A stretch of 64,000 bases of DNA from Tolypothrix sp. NIES-4075. GTDB lineage: Bacteria; Cyanobacteriota; Cyanobacteriia; Cyanobacteriales; Nostocaceae. Positions within the stretch are counted from its first letter, which is position 1, and every line of letters begins with the position of its first letter. Below, piece by piece: positions 1 to 8,874 of the stretch. The notes beneath the pieces were generated by a model, which made no database searches, was not told the origin of the DNA, and worked only from the letters and a program-made list of their open reading frames with translations. Location: contig NZ_BDUC01000004.1 in the NCBI RefSeq assembly GCF_002218085.1, positions 62,001 to 126,000 of the forward strand. Direction: 5' to 3'. The translations under genes and the position numbers were made by a program.

Positions 1-1
1 T

Positions 2-424
2 ATTACGGCAAAAAAAGGCGATGTCAAAAGCGCCATGCTTGCCTCTTGGGTAAGTCAAGCCAGCTTCAAACCACTAGGATTAAGCATTGCCGTAGCCAAA
101 GATAGAGCGATAGAATCACTCATGCAAGTAGGCGATCGCTTTGTTTTAAACGTTTTGGAAGAAGGCAATTACCAACCGCTGATGAAGCACTTTTTGAAGC
201 GGTTCGCCCCAGGTGCCGATCGTTTTGAAGGCGTCAAAACTCAGCCCGCTGAAAACGGTTCCCCAATCTTAACTGATGCTTTAGCATATATTGAGTGCGA
301 AGTCAATAGTAGGATGGAAGTCAACGACCATTGGATAGTTTACTGTACCGTTGATGCCGGTCGCGTCAGCAAACCAGACTCCTTGACAGCAGTACATCAT
401 AGAAAAGTTGGAAACCACTATTAA
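2..424 (+). CDS. Flavodiiron protein, C-terminal part (5' end outside window)
   Basis: The frame is open from the first bases and ends at 422-424, so only the C-terminal flavin-reductase (FMN-binding) domain of about 140 residues is visible. It is closely similar, residue for residue, to the last 140 residues of the next gene (shared LASWVSQASF, DHW and TAVHHRK segments), so it is a second flavodiiron protein. Cyanobacterial flavodiiron proteins reduce O2 to water with electrons from the photosynthetic chain and work as heterodimers. The next gene is of the degenerate-ligand (Flv1/Flv2) type, so this one is probably the Flv3-like partner, as in the Anabaena flv3B-flv1B pair. Its metal-binding domain, which would decide the matter, is outside the window. 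Confidence 0.85.
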   Translation: MTAKKGDVKSAMLASWVSQASFKPLGLSIAVAKDRAIESLMQVGDRFVLNVLEEGNYQPLMKHFLKRFAPGADRFEGVKTQPAENGSPILTDALAYIECEVNSRMEVNDHWIVYCTVDAGRVSKPDSLTAVHHRKVGNHY

Positions 425-443
425 AAAGTTAAAAGTTAGGAGT

Positions 444-473
444 TGTAGAGACGCGAAATTTCGCGTCTCTACA
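444..473. repeat. Perfect 30-bp palindrome (GTAGAGACG family)
   Basis: Two 15-bp arms (TGTAGAGACGCGAAA and its complement) meet with no loop. It lies in the 70-bp gap between the two flavodiiron genes. Imperfect copies recur at 4212, 9763, 17156, 44779, 44912 and 49191. It could fold in the transcript and affect expression of the second gene, or may be only a small mobile repeat. Confidence 0.85.
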
Positions 474-493
474 GGAATTAGGAGTTAGGAGTT

Positions 494-2203
494 ATGCAAA
501 CAAATAAACCCCGTGACGTTCAAGTTCTCCCGATTGGTACAGATACAACAGTATTGCGATCGCGCAGCTGGACAAGGTTAAGATTTGAAATTGAATACGC
601 GCTTGCCAAAGGTACAACTGCGAATTCTTATTTAATTCAAGGTGATAAAATTGCCCTTATCGATCCTCCGGGAGAAACGTTTACAGAAATTTATCTGCAA
701 GCGTTGCAACAGCGGTTTAATATCAAAGATATTGATTATGTGATTCTCGGTCACGTCAATCCCAACCGCGCTGCAACTATCAAAGCTTTATTAGAACTTG
801 CACCGCAGATAACTTTTGTTTGTTCAAATCCGGGGGCGATAAATCTGCGTAAAGCGCTGGAAAATCAAGATTTGCCAATTCTCGTCAAACGCGGCGAAGA
901 AACTCTCGATTTAGGCAAAGGTCATCACCTAGAATTTATTCCTACCCCCAACCCGCGCTACCCAGATCAACTTTGCACCTACGATCCGCAAACGGAAATT
1001 CTTTACTCAGATAAGCTGTTTGGGGCGCATATCTGTGGGGATCAAGTTTTTGATGAAGGCTGGGAAGCGTTTAACGAAGACAGGCGCTATTATTTCGATT
1101 GTCTCATGGCTCCTCATGCGCGTCAAGTGGAAACAGCGCTGGATAAACTTTCCGACTTGCCCGTGAGATTATATGCTACCGGACACGGACCTTTGGTGCG
1201 TTACGGTTTAATTGAATTAACACACGCTTATCGCCAATGGAGTCAGCAACAAACATCTGCGGATACAACAGTTGCGTTGATTTATGCTTCTGCGTATGGA
1301 AATACAGCGACTTTGGCTTCTGCGATCGCTCGCGGCATCACCAAAGCCGGTGTCAATGTAGAATCAATTAACTGCGAATTTGCTGACCCCGAAGAAATTC
1401 GTACAGCTGTAGAAAAAGCAGCAGGCTTTATAATGGGTTCTCCTACCCTCGGCGGACATGCACCAACCCCCGTACAAACAGCTTTAGGTATAGTTCTCTC
1501 CACTGCCACTAACAACAAACTCGCCGGTGTCTTTGGTTCCTTTGGTTGGAGTGGTGAAGCAGTTGATTTAATCGAAAGCAAATTAAAAGACGCTGGTTAT
1601 CGCTTTGGTTTTGACACCATCCGCGTCAAATTCAAACCCAACGAAGTCACTCTACAAACTTGCGAAGAAGCTGGAACCGATTTTGCCCAAGCGCTAAAAA
1701 GAGCAACAAAAGTTCGCACACCGCGCACTCAAGCTGCCAGCAACGTTGAACAAGCCGTTGGTCGAATTGTCGGTTCTCTGTGCGTGGTGACAGCAAAGCA
1801 AGGTGATGTATCTAGTGGAATGTTAGCATCTTGGGTATCTCAAGCAAGCTTTAATCCCCCAGGTTTAACAATTGCCGTAGCCAAAGACCGGGCAATGGAA
1901 CCGCTGACACACTCAGGCAACCAATTTGTTGTTAACATTTTAGCTGAAGGCAAAGAACTGCGAAAGCACTTCATGAAATCCTTCACCCCAGGACAAGACC
2001 GTTTTGCCGGTATAGAAACTCAAGAAGCCAGCAACGGTTGTCCTATACTTTCAGGCGCTTTATCATACCTTGAATGCTCCGTGCAAAGCCGGATGGAAGC
2101 TGGCGATCACTGGTTAGTTTATGCAAGCGTGGATAACGGCAAAGTCTTAAATCAAGATGGTGTAACCGCCGTGCATCATCGCAAATCGGGAAGTCATTAT
2201 TAA
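494..2203 (+). CDS. flv1: Flavodiiron protein, Flv1-like, degenerate diiron site
   Basis: This 569-residue protein has the full cyanobacterial three-domain layout: metallo-beta-lactamase-like domain (about 30-250), flavodoxin-like domain (about 260-400, with IYASAYGNTATLA as FMN loop) and C-terminal flavin reductase domain (about 425-569). The canonical ligand motif HxExDH reads H87-V-N89-P-N91-R92 here, so a Glu, an Asp and a His are replaced; later ligand positions (YSD at about 172, GHG at about 230) look kept. Loss of ligands is known for Flv1 and Flv2, while Flv3 and Flv4 keep them. Direct adjacency to another flavodiiron gene, without the small sll0218-like gene found between flv4 and flv2, favours a flv3-flv1 pair (heterocyst-type flv3B-flv1B in Anabaena). 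A strong hairpin with a T-run follows the stop. Confidence 0.88.
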   Translation: MQTNKPRDVQVLPIGTDTTVLRSRSWTRLRFEIEYALAKGTTANSYLIQGDKIALIDPPGETFTEIYLQALQQRFNIKDIDYVILGHVNPNRAATIKALLELAPQITFVCSNPGAINLRKALENQDLPILVKRGEETLDLGKGHHLEFIPTPNPRYPDQLCTYDPQTEILYSDKLFGAHICGDQVFDEGWEAFNEDRRYYFDCLMAPHARQVETALDKLSDLPVRLYATGHGPLVRYGLIELTHAYRQWSQQQTSADTTVALIYASAYGNTATLASAIARGITKAGVNVESINCEFADPEEIRTAVEKAAGFIMGSPTLGGHAPTPVQTALGIVLSTATNNKLAGVFGSFGWSGEAVDLIESKLKDAGYRFGFDTIRVKFKPNEVTLQTCEEAGTDFAQALKRATKVRTPRTQAASNVEQAVGRIVGSLCVVTAKQGDVSSGMLASWVSQASFNPPGLTIAVAKDRAMEPLTHSGNQFVVNILAEGKELRKHFMKSFTPGQDRFAGIETQEASNGCPILSGALSYLECSVQSRMEAGDHWLVYASVDNGKVLNQDGVTAVHHRKSGSHY

Positions 2204-2225
2204 ACAATTGCCCTCATGTAATGTA

Positions 2226-2258
2226 CCAGACGGTTTAGCTGATTACCGCCTGGTTTTT
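2226..2258 (+). terminator. Intrinsic terminator after the flavodiiron pair
   Basis: CCAG-A-CGGT pairs with ACCG-C-CTGG around a 10-nt loop and is followed by TTTTT. It starts about 23 bp after the flv1 stop codon. Confidence 0.7.
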
Positions 2259-2274
2259 CATTTGTTGAAAGCCG

Positions 2275-2658
2275 TTAGTACCTTCTTCTTAAACGCTTAA
2301 TAATACCGAAAATACTCCAAATCGTACCTCCTATAATTCCTGTAATACCACCGTAAAACAAGGTATTTAATAAAAATGCACCTACATTTAGCCTCAAATA
2401 GTCATCTGCATCAATTTTTCCCCAGCTACTAGTAGGTGATTCGTTCAGACCACCATCGTGTATAAAAGGTAATGGAAATCCAGCTACTAAATTTACTTCC
2501 GCTACGCATTCACCGCGTAAGCAAGGTTTGCTCGGTGGACCGGGATAGCACAATTTTTCACATCCCGGAGGCTGTTGGTAATATAGAGATACACAAGATA
2601 ACCCCGACCCGATCAAAAATAGTAGTAATATTGTGAAAAATACACTTTTTATCTTCAT
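2275..2658 (-). CDS. Hypothetical small exported or membrane protein
   Basis: 127 residues. It opens with a short basic stretch and a hydrophobic segment ending GSGLSC, so it has a signal peptide or N-terminal anchor; the lipobox is imperfect because the -3 residue is Gly, so lipidation is uncertain. The middle has several Cys and Pro (PPGCEKLCYPGPPSKPC), suggesting disulfides outside the cytoplasm. A second hydrophobic Gly/Ile-rich segment (about 92-118) precedes a basic KRLRRRY tail, the usual cytoplasmic end of a membrane helix. I do not recognise the family. It converges on the flavodiiron operon. Confidence 0.6.
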   Translation of the reverse strand: MKIKSVFFTILLLFLIGSGLSCVSLYYQQPPGCEKLCYPGPPSKPCLRGECVAEVNLVAGFPLPFIHDGGLNESPTSSWGKIDADDYLRLNVGAFLLNTLFYGGITGIIGGTIWSIFGIIKRLRRRY

Positions 2659-2848
2659 ATAACTAATTAGCTATTAATCTAATTAGATGCATCTTTAATT
2701 ACAAATTTATTGATTGTGGTGAAGTTGCTCTCTTTCTGGTTTCGATACGTGGTTGTATTCTTTATTTAATCAAAATAATTTGTAGAATCTTTTATATGCA
2801 AGCATACCACACTTTCGTAGTCTTAGATTTTAGGCAAGAGGTAGTTTA

Positions 2849-3421
2849 ATGAATACATATGTGCTAAATCTAGAACCAATTGTTCACCTAGATGATGAGC
2901 AATTTTATCAACTTTGCATCGCAAACCGAGAGTTGAACTTGGAATTGAATGCAAAAGGAGAATTAATTATTGTGCCACCAGTCGGAGGAGAAAGCGGAAA
3001 TAAAGAAGCGGACTTCATTACAGACTTAGGAATCTGGAACCGTCAAACCAGATTGGGAAAAGTTTTCAGTTCCTCGACTATCTTCAGGCTTCCGAATGGG
3101 GCAAAGCGATCGCCTGATGCAGCTTGGGTAAAATTAGAGCGATGGGAGGCACTAACTTCAGATGAACGCAAAAAATTCCCCCCGATTACACCAGATTTTA
3201 TCATAGAACTGCGTTCGGAAACTGACCGCCTCCAAACTCTGCAAGATAAAATGCAAGAATACGTTGAAAATGGCTTGCGTTTAGGTTGGTTGATTGATTT
3301 TCAATCTCCACTTGTGGAGATTTATCGACAAAATCAACCTGTAGAAATAGTTCAACTTCCAGCACTGCTTTCGGGTGAAGAGGTTTTACCCGGTTTTGAA
3401 TTACAACTAGAATTGCCCTGA
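2849..3421 (+). CDS. Uma2 family endonuclease (DUF820)
   Basis: 190 residues, the normal length for this large cyanobacterial family, which has a PD-(D/E)XK restriction-nuclease-like fold. Family landmarks are FYQLC near the N-terminus, GELIIVPPVGGESG (about 43-56), RSPDAAW with the likely catalytic Asp (about 89), PDFIIELRS with the Glu (about 113) and KMQEY with the Lys (about 132), then GLRLGWLID. It stands alone after about 190 bp of AT-rich DNA. A paralogue lies at 19649-20227. Cellular substrates of the family are not established. Confidence 0.85.
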   Translation: MNTYVLNLEPIVHLDDEQFYQLCIANRELNLELNAKGELIIVPPVGGESGNKEADFITDLGIWNRQTRLGKVFSSSTIFRLPNGAKRSPDAAWVKLERWEALTSDERKKFPPITPDFIIELRSETDRLQTLQDKMQEYVENGLRLGWLIDFQSPLVEIYRQNQPVEIVQLPALLSGEEVLPGFELQLELP

Positions 3422-3453
3422 GTGCCTTTGAACAATTCACACATATTGTAGTA

Positions 3454-3485
3454 GTAGGGTGCGTTACTACGTTAACGCACCCTAC
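3454..3485. repeat. Inverted repeat, 13-bp perfect arms
   Basis: GTAGGGTGCGTTA is followed after six bases by its exact complement. It sits just after the Uma2 stop codon and may act as a terminator, although no T-run follows; similar sequences are scattered repeats in cyanobacterial genomes. Confidence 0.7.
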
Positions 3486-3587
3486 ATCTACATCTAAACT
3501 AAATGACATATATCTTAGGGTTGTCGTAAGTTATGTAAAAATTCCCTAGCCTAATTGTATCAACACAAAGCAAAGGAAAAAAATTAT

Positions 3588-4157
3588 ATGACAACCAATG
3601 TTTCTGGTGATGCCAACAAAAAGGATACAAATAGATCGCTAATTATTGGCGTTCTTTTAATTGTTTTAGGAATTGTGGCGATCGCTTTACCTTCTATCTC
3701 AACAATTTTTGCTGAGACTTGGTTTGCCTTGATTCTCATCTCTTCAGGATTTGCCAAACTAGTCTACGCTACTGAAACTCGCAATCAAGGAGGCTTTGTT
3801 TGGAAGCTTTTATTGAGCGGACTTTACATTGCTACAGGTATAATGCTGTTTGTTTACCCTCTCAATGGTATTCTCACATTAACTCTGTTGTTAGGTAGCT
3901 TTTTGTTAACTGAAGGTGTATTCGAGCTAATCCTTGCATTCCGCTTGCGTCCGCAACAAAACTGGACTTGGGCACTTGGTAATGGTATCGTCACTTTGAT
4001 ATTAGGCGCAATGATTTGGTTTCAATTTCCCTTTAATGCGCCTTGGTTGATTGGTACACTTGTTGGTGTCAGCATTCTTTTCACCGGCATTTCTCGCGTA
4101 GGTTTATCATTGAATGCGCGTTCAGCCTTAAATCAATCTGAAGCTACAAGCGCTTAG
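3588..4157 (+). CDS. HdeD-like membrane protein (DUF308)
   Basis: About 189 residues from the ATG at 3588, chosen because AAAGGAAAA lies just upstream; an in-frame start at 3555 has no such site. After a hydrophilic N-terminus it is almost entirely hydrophobic, with about six membrane segments arranged as repeated pairs, for example SLIIGVLLIVLGIVAIALP and FALILISSGFAKLVY. This pattern and the short Gly-rich helices fit the HdeD/DUF308 family of inner-membrane proteins linked to acid resistance in Escherichia coli; its role in cyanobacteria is unknown. It ends with a short polar tail. Confidence 0.8.
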   Translation: MTTNVSGDANKKDTNRSLIIGVLLIVLGIVAIALPSISTIFAETWFALILISSGFAKLVYATETRNQGGFVWKLLLSGLYIATGIMLFVYPLNGILTLTLLLGSFLLTEGVFELILAFRLRPQQNWTWALGNGIVTLILGAMIWFQFPFNAPWLIGTLVGVSILFTGISRVGLSLNARSALNQSEATSA

Positions 4158-4211
4158 TTTTTTCGTAGTAAGCGATCTCATCGCTTATGTCAGAGACTAA
4201 ACATACCACGA

Positions 4212-4240
4212 GTAGAGACGTTCTCTCAGAACGTCTCTAT
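4212..4240. repeat. Palindrome of the GTAGAGACG family
   Basis: GTAGAGACGTTCT and AGAACGTCTCTAT flank a 3-4 nt loop. It lies between the convergent HdeD-like and phycobilin lyase genes and could terminate both. A second inverted repeat built on GAGGACT/AGTCCTC follows directly. Confidence 0.75.
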
Positions 4241-4267
4241 AAGATGAGGACTAAAGTCCTCACTACG

Positions 4268-4804
4268 TTAATCAATTCTCTTTTCTAAATACTGCCCAAT
4301 CATCAATTGTTCACCTGCACGAGAGATAATTGATTGACGTGTGCGGTATTTTTCACCAATTAGCTTTAACTCTTCCTCGAATACTGAATTATTGTACTCG
4401 GTTCGCAAACATAAAGTTTTCGGGTTGGGGAAATAATATTGTGCGGTAACTGGTTTGGAAGTCGCAAAACCGCGATCGCGATATAAAGTGCTTCCTAAAG
4501 CACCAAACAGCGTTGAACCTTTAGATTCCTTTTTTCCCGTCACTGAATCTGTATCCCAACTTACGTGCGTACCGCAAATTAAACTTGCGATATCTGGCAA
4601 ATTATGCATCCTCGCCAGATGAAGCAACTCATCACATCCCGGCTCTAAAAAGCGGATGCTAATTATACTCACCATTTCCTTTATTTCTCCCTCCGGAAGA
4701 GTATAATAGCGCCGTTCAGAACGCCACTGTCCCACCGATTCGGTAAAAAACTCTGTAATCTGGGATTCTTCAGCAGTTTGTGCAAAATATAGCGGTGATG
4801 TCAC
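4268..4804 (-). CDS. Phycobiliprotein chromophore lyase, CpcS/CpeS family
   Basis: 178 residues. It carries the family signature near the start (FFTESVGQWRSERRYYTL, about 19-36) and the lipocalin-like beta-strand pattern, including GTHVSWDTD and LYRDRGFATSKPVTAQYYF, ending with RTRQSIISRAGEQLMIGQY. These enzymes attach phycocyanobilin to a cysteine of phycocyanin or allophycocyanin subunits. The sequence looks closer to the CpcU/CpeS branch than to CpcT, but the exact subgroup and bilin cannot be fixed by eye. It is monocistronic and not next to phycobilisome genes. Confidence 0.8.
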   Translation of the reverse strand: MTSPLYFAQTAEESQITEFFTESVGQWRSERRYYTLPEGEIKEMVSIISIRFLEPGCDELLHLARMHNLPDIASLICGTHVSWDTDSVTGKKESKGSTLFGALGSTLYRDRGFATSKPVTAQYYFPNPKTLCLRTEYNNSVFEEELKLIGEKYRTRQSIISRAGEQLMIGQYLEKRID

Positions 4805-5286
4805 AGGTTGCCTTCCTCACGCAATGTCAATATACAATCAGGTGTCCAGACAACTACATTATGTCTGTCCTAAATTTCTAACTTGTTTACTTTTCTTAAT
4901 TTAAACACTATTATCCGAGAATTACTGACAGTTTCGCTACAATGCGAGAAATAAAAAATTTCTACTGTTTTAAGCCGAAAGATAGAAGTGAAAAAAGTCA
5001 CGAATCAGTAGTTAGAGTTTTCTAACTACGGGCAGAGTAAAGCTTAGTTAAAAAATATTTATAATTAGCCAGTAAATGCATAAATTCCCAATCAAATCTA
5101 TTTCTTCTAGGTCAAATAAAAATATGTATTATTGGAGACATTGTTTTGCAAAAAGCAGTGATTTATCCTACAAAATGAAGTACGATAGCAGACTTATGCT
5201 TTCTTGCCTTTTTTTATAAGTGATAAACGGCTGTCTGAGCTTAAAACCGCCCCAACATAGTACAAAAATTGATTTTGGACAGAAAT
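4805..5286. other. Non-coding stretch, divergent promoter region
   Basis: About 480 bp of AT-rich DNA between the divergent lyase and efflux adaptor genes. It must hold both promoters. I see no gene, RNA or clear operator in it. Confidence 0.6.
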
Positions 5287-6693
5287 ATGTCGCATAAGTA
5301 CACAAAAAGACAAGGAGGTAAACAGATAACTCTTTCTTTGAATTCCCCGGTATCCTCGTCTATGGGCTTAATAGCCAATGTGTTAGGAATAGGACTGTTA
5401 ACGATGAGTTGCGGCTTACTTCCCAAATCGGCTGAAGCCGAACAAGAGCGTCGTAGTGGTGGAGAACAAGCTAATAATACAACGGCTGTAGATGTTGCGA
5501 TCGCTCGATCTGGTTTGCTGCGACAAGAACCAGAGTATACAGGCACTACCAATGCATTTCGCGTTGTCTCGTTGCGATCGCAAGTTGAAGGACGACTTTT
5601 AGCTTTGAATGTAGATATAGGTAATGCCGTTAAAAACGGGCAAGTCATCGGACAATTAGATGATGCCTTATTATTAACAGCATTAAAGCAAGCAGAAGCA
5701 GAACTAGCAGCCCGCAAATCAGAAGTAGCAAGAGCGAAAACTCAAGTAAGTAATGCTCGTGCAGAAGTAGAACAAGCGCGACTACAAGTAGTACAAGCAC
5801 AAGCAGACTCACAACGGCAACAGAAGCTATTAAAAGAAGGAGCGATCGCCCTACAAGCCGCAGAACAATCACAAACACAAGCGCGAACTGCTACTCAAGC
5901 TCTCCGTGCAGCTACTGAGCAAGTTCGCACAGAACAACAAGCCGTTGCCGCTGCCCAAGGAAGAGTAGTTGCTCAACAAGCATTAGTTGCTGAAGCCAAA
6001 GAGCGCCGTTCTTATGCAAAGCTGATATCTCCCATTGCCGGCGTAATTACAGAAAAAGTCACAGAACCGGGCAATCTTCTTCAGCCTGGGAATGAAATCT
6101 TAAAAATAGGCGACTTTAGCCGTGCGAAAGTTATCGTTCAAGTTTCAGAATTAGAACTGGGAAAAATTCAACTAGGGCAATCTGTGCAAGTCAGTTTAGA
6201 TGCCTTTGCAAATAAAAAATACACTGGTAAAGTAATACGCATTTCCCCAGCCGCCGATACAACAGCTCGCTTAGTACCAGTTGAGGTGGAAATTCCCAAC
6301 ACCGATGGCAAAATTGGCAGCGGATTGTTAGCGCGAGTAAATTTTCAAACCACCGCACAACAGCGAGTAGTCATACCCCAAACAGCGATTCAGGCGAACC
6401 AAAACGAATCAACACAACGTAGCGGCGAGGTTTCCCCGCCCTCTCCCACCAACAGAGACCCAAGTCAAAATCGCAACGGTACAGTATTTGTCATAAATAA
6501 CACAGATGGTAAGCCGAAAGTGACATCTAAATCTGTGACGCTTGGAGAAAGAGCCGACAGCAAAGTAGAAATTTTATCCGGGTTGCAACCGGGAGAATCC
6601 TATGTAGTACGGAGTGGTAAGCCGTTGAAAGATGGGCAAAATGTGCGGATTTCGATTATTTCCGAAAAACCATCAAGCTCTCAAAGCAATTAA
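5287..6693 (+). CDS. RND efflux membrane-fusion protein (HlyD-like adaptor)
   Basis: About 468 residues from the ATG at 5287 (a TTG six codons upstream is also open). A hydrophobic N-terminal segment (GLIANVLGIGLLTMSC) looks like a signal peptide, perhaps a lipoprotein one. The order is: first half of the barrel-sandwich domain (SLRSQVEGRLLALNVDIGNA), a long Ala/Gln-rich coiled-coil hairpin, second half (YAKLISPIAGVITEKVTEPG), beta-barrel, then a membrane-proximal domain. Such adaptors join an inner-membrane RND pump to an outer-membrane channel. The RND permease follows after 31 bp, so the two form an operon. No outer-membrane factor gene is nearby. Confidence 0.85.
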   Translation: MSHKYTKRQGGKQITLSLNSPVSSSMGLIANVLGIGLLTMSCGLLPKSAEAEQERRSGGEQANNTTAVDVAIARSGLLRQEPEYTGTTNAFRVVSLRSQVEGRLLALNVDIGNAVKNGQVIGQLDDALLLTALKQAEAELAARKSEVARAKTQVSNARAEVEQARLQVVQAQADSQRQQKLLKEGAIALQAAEQSQTQARTATQALRAATEQVRTEQQAVAAAQGRVVAQQALVAEAKERRSYAKLISPIAGVITEKVTEPGNLLQPGNEILKIGDFSRAKVIVQVSELELGKIQLGQSVQVSLDAFANKKYTGKVIRISPAADTTARLVPVEVEIPNTDGKIGSGLLARVNFQTTAQQRVVIPQTAIQANQNESTQRSGEVSPPSPTNRDPSQNRNGTVFVINNTDGKPKVTSKSVTLGERADSKVEILSGLQPGESYVVRSGKPLKDGQNVRISIISEKPSSSQSN

Positions 6694-6724
6694 AAACTAA
6701 TTTTGAATTGGAGCAGAGCCACAG

Positions 6725-8746
6725 ATGCAGCAAGCTAAAGTAAGCGGATTTAGTGTTAGTGCGATCGCTATCCGCCAACATATCGGCACACTCATGCTTA
6801 CCGTGGCGGTGATTGTCATGGGGATATACTTTATGACAACCATCCAAGTAGACCTTCTGCCAGCAATCACCTATCCGCGAATCGGTGTGCGGCTAGAAGC
6901 ACCGGGTATTTCCCCAGAAGTAGCAGTAGATGAAATCACCAGACCCTTAGAAGAAGCTTTATCCGCAACCGAGAATGTAGTACAAGTTTTTTCCCGCACT
7001 CGTGAAGGACAAGTAAGCCTCGATTTATTCTTTGAACCCGGAGGCGATATTGACCAGGCTCTCAACGATGCTACCGCAGCTTTTAACCGAGGCAGAGGAC
7101 AGTTACCAGAGACCATCGAAGAGCCACGCTTATTTAAAGTCGATCCCTCCCAACTACCAATTTACGAATTAGCACTGACATCTACCTCACTTCAAGGTAA
7201 AGATTTACGCGTGTTTGCCGATGAAGAATTATCGCGGGAACTGAGTGTTATACCGGGAGTCGCCGCAGTTGATGTATCTGGCGCGGCAGAAGAAGAAGTG
7301 CGGGTGCTGGTTGACTTAAAGCGCTTACAAGCATTAAATATTGGCTTAACCGATGTACTCAATGAACTAACAGAACGTAACCAAGATACTTCTGGCGGTC
7401 GGATTTTGGGGCAGAATTCCGAACCGTTAACGCGCACCGTCGGCAGATTCAAAGATGCTAAGGAGATTGAAAACCTCTCGATTGAAGTCTCTTCCCCCAC
7501 TTCCACCACTCCCCCCCATCGCGTTTATCTGCGAGACTTTGCCGAGGTAATTGACGGCACAGAAGACCAACGAGTATCTGTGTACCTCAACCGTCAGCCA
7601 GCGGTGAAATTGTCGGTGCAAAAGCAGCCTGATGCTAACACAATTACGGTTGTAGAAGGAGTAAAGCAACGAATTAAACAATTGCAGCAATCCGGTTTAA
7701 TTCCAGCGGATATGGTTTTGACTGCTACCACAGATGAATCTCGCTTCATCCGCAATTCTTTAAATGATGTAATTTTTAATGCGATTTCTGGAGCATTGTT
7801 GGCAGCAGCAGCAGTGCTGTTATTTTTGGGATCGCTGCGGCAAACATTTATTATTAGTTTGGCAATTCCGCTGTGTAGTTTAGCAGCGATCGCCATGATG
7901 AAATTCTTTGGCTTGAGTTTAAATGTATTTAGTTTAGCAGGTCTGACTTTAGGAATTGGTCAAGCAATTGATACATCGGTTGTCATTTTAGAAAATATTT
8001 CCGAAAAAGCCGGGAAAACTCCCAACCAAAGAGAGGGGGGGAGAGGGAGAGGGGGAGAGGGGGAGAAACAGCGGATGATTGAAAATGCGATCGCCGAAGT
8101 TAATCAAGTACTCAAAAGTATAAAATTACCTGAAGGCGTTTCGATTGTTCCTAGTTCTGCTCAAGAAACTAATCAGCAACTTCAAGATGCTTTGAAAACT
8201 TTAGGAGCTTTAGCAGTTTTCCTCATCTTCGTCGTTATGGCTGTACAATACAATTCGCTGCTCGATCCGTTAGTAATCATGTTTACTGTTCCGCTGGCGT
8301 TAGCCGGAGGGATTTTTGGACTTTACATTACGAAAACTGCGATTGGTGCAACGGTAATTGTTGGTGTAGTCTTGCTAGTGGGAATTGTGGTAAATGCGGG
8401 TATCTTGATGGTGGAATCAGCGAACCAAATTCGCGAAGAAGAAAATTGTACTCGTGAAATTGCTATTCTCAAAGCCGCTCCGCAACGCTTGCGCCCGATT
8501 ATGATGACTACAGTCACCACCATTTTAGGACTGTTTCCCTTAGCTTTGGGTATTGGTGAAGGTTCAGAGTTTTTGCAACCCTTGGGGATTGTCGTTTTCT
8601 TTGGAATGGCGATCGCTACTTTGATGACTTTATTTATCATCCCCTGTTTATATATTCTCCTGCATGAGTTTCAACCTGGGAAGTGGGCAAAGCCTGTGTT
8701 AATGCGGTTGCGCTATTTACGGAAAAATCTCAAAAGGTGGAATTGA
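6725..8746 (+). CDS. RND efflux permease (AcrB/MdtB family), internally shortened
   Basis: 673 residues against about 1,020-1,050 for the family. The N-terminal half is normal: first membrane helix, porter domains and the helix-4 motif GQAIDTSVVILEN with the proton-relay Asp416. Then, instead of helices 5-7 and the second periplasmic loop, a Gly/Arg/Glu stretch encoded by purine-rich DNA (about residues 434-448) leads straight into the last part of the C-terminal porter domain and helices 8-12 (AVFLIFVVMAVQYNSLLDP through ATLMTLFIIPCLY). About 350-400 residues appear to be missing with the frame intact. The protein may be non-functional, or may work with a second permease. It belongs to the operon with the adaptor just upstream. 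Confidence 0.8.
   Translation: MQQAKVSGFSVSAIAIRQHIGTLMLTVAVIVMGIYFMTTIQVDLLPAITYPRIGVRLEAPGISPEVAVDEITRPLEEALSATENVVQVFSRTREGQVSLDLFFEPGGDIDQALNDATAAFNRGRGQLPETIEEPRLFKVDPSQLPIYELALTSTSLQGKDLRVFADEELSRELSVIPGVAAVDVSGAAEEEVRVLVDLKRLQALNIGLTDVLNELTERNQDTSGGRILGQNSEPLTRTVGRFKDAKEIENLSIEVSSPTSTTPPHRVYLRDFAEVIDGTEDQRVSVYLNRQPAVKLSVQKQPDANTITVVEGVKQRIKQLQQSGLIPADMVLTATTDESRFIRNSLNDVIFNAISGALLAAAAVLLFLGSLRQTFIISLAIPLCSLAAIAMMKFFGLSLNVFSLAGLTLGIGQAIDTSVVILENISEKAGKTPNQREGGRGRGGEGEKQRMIENAIAEVNQVLKSIKLPEGVSIVPSSAQETNQQLQDALKTLGALAVFLIFVVMAVQYNSLLDPLVIMFTVPLALAGGIFGLYITKTAIGATVIVGVVLLVGIVVNAGILMVESANQIREEENCTREIAILKAAPQRLRPIMMTTVTTILGLFPLALGIGEGSEFLQPLGIVVFFGMAIATLMTLFIIPCLYILLHEFQPGKWAKPVLMRLRYLRKNLKRWN
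8031..8068 (+). repeat. Purine-rich low-complexity tract inside the RND gene
   Basis: Short units of GAGAGGGG type run for about 38 bp in frame exactly where the permease loses its central part. The composition matches the short tandem repeats found between genes elsewhere in the window (for example 47230-47390). Confidence 0.75.
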
Positions 8747-8874
8747 TGAAAGAAGCGATCGCCATTATTAGCGATCCCCTACGTTATCATCAGCACAATC
8801 TATAAAGTAATAGTTGCAATAATCTTCACGATTTGTTACAAAAATACAAAGAACTTCTAGAGACGCAAAACAAC

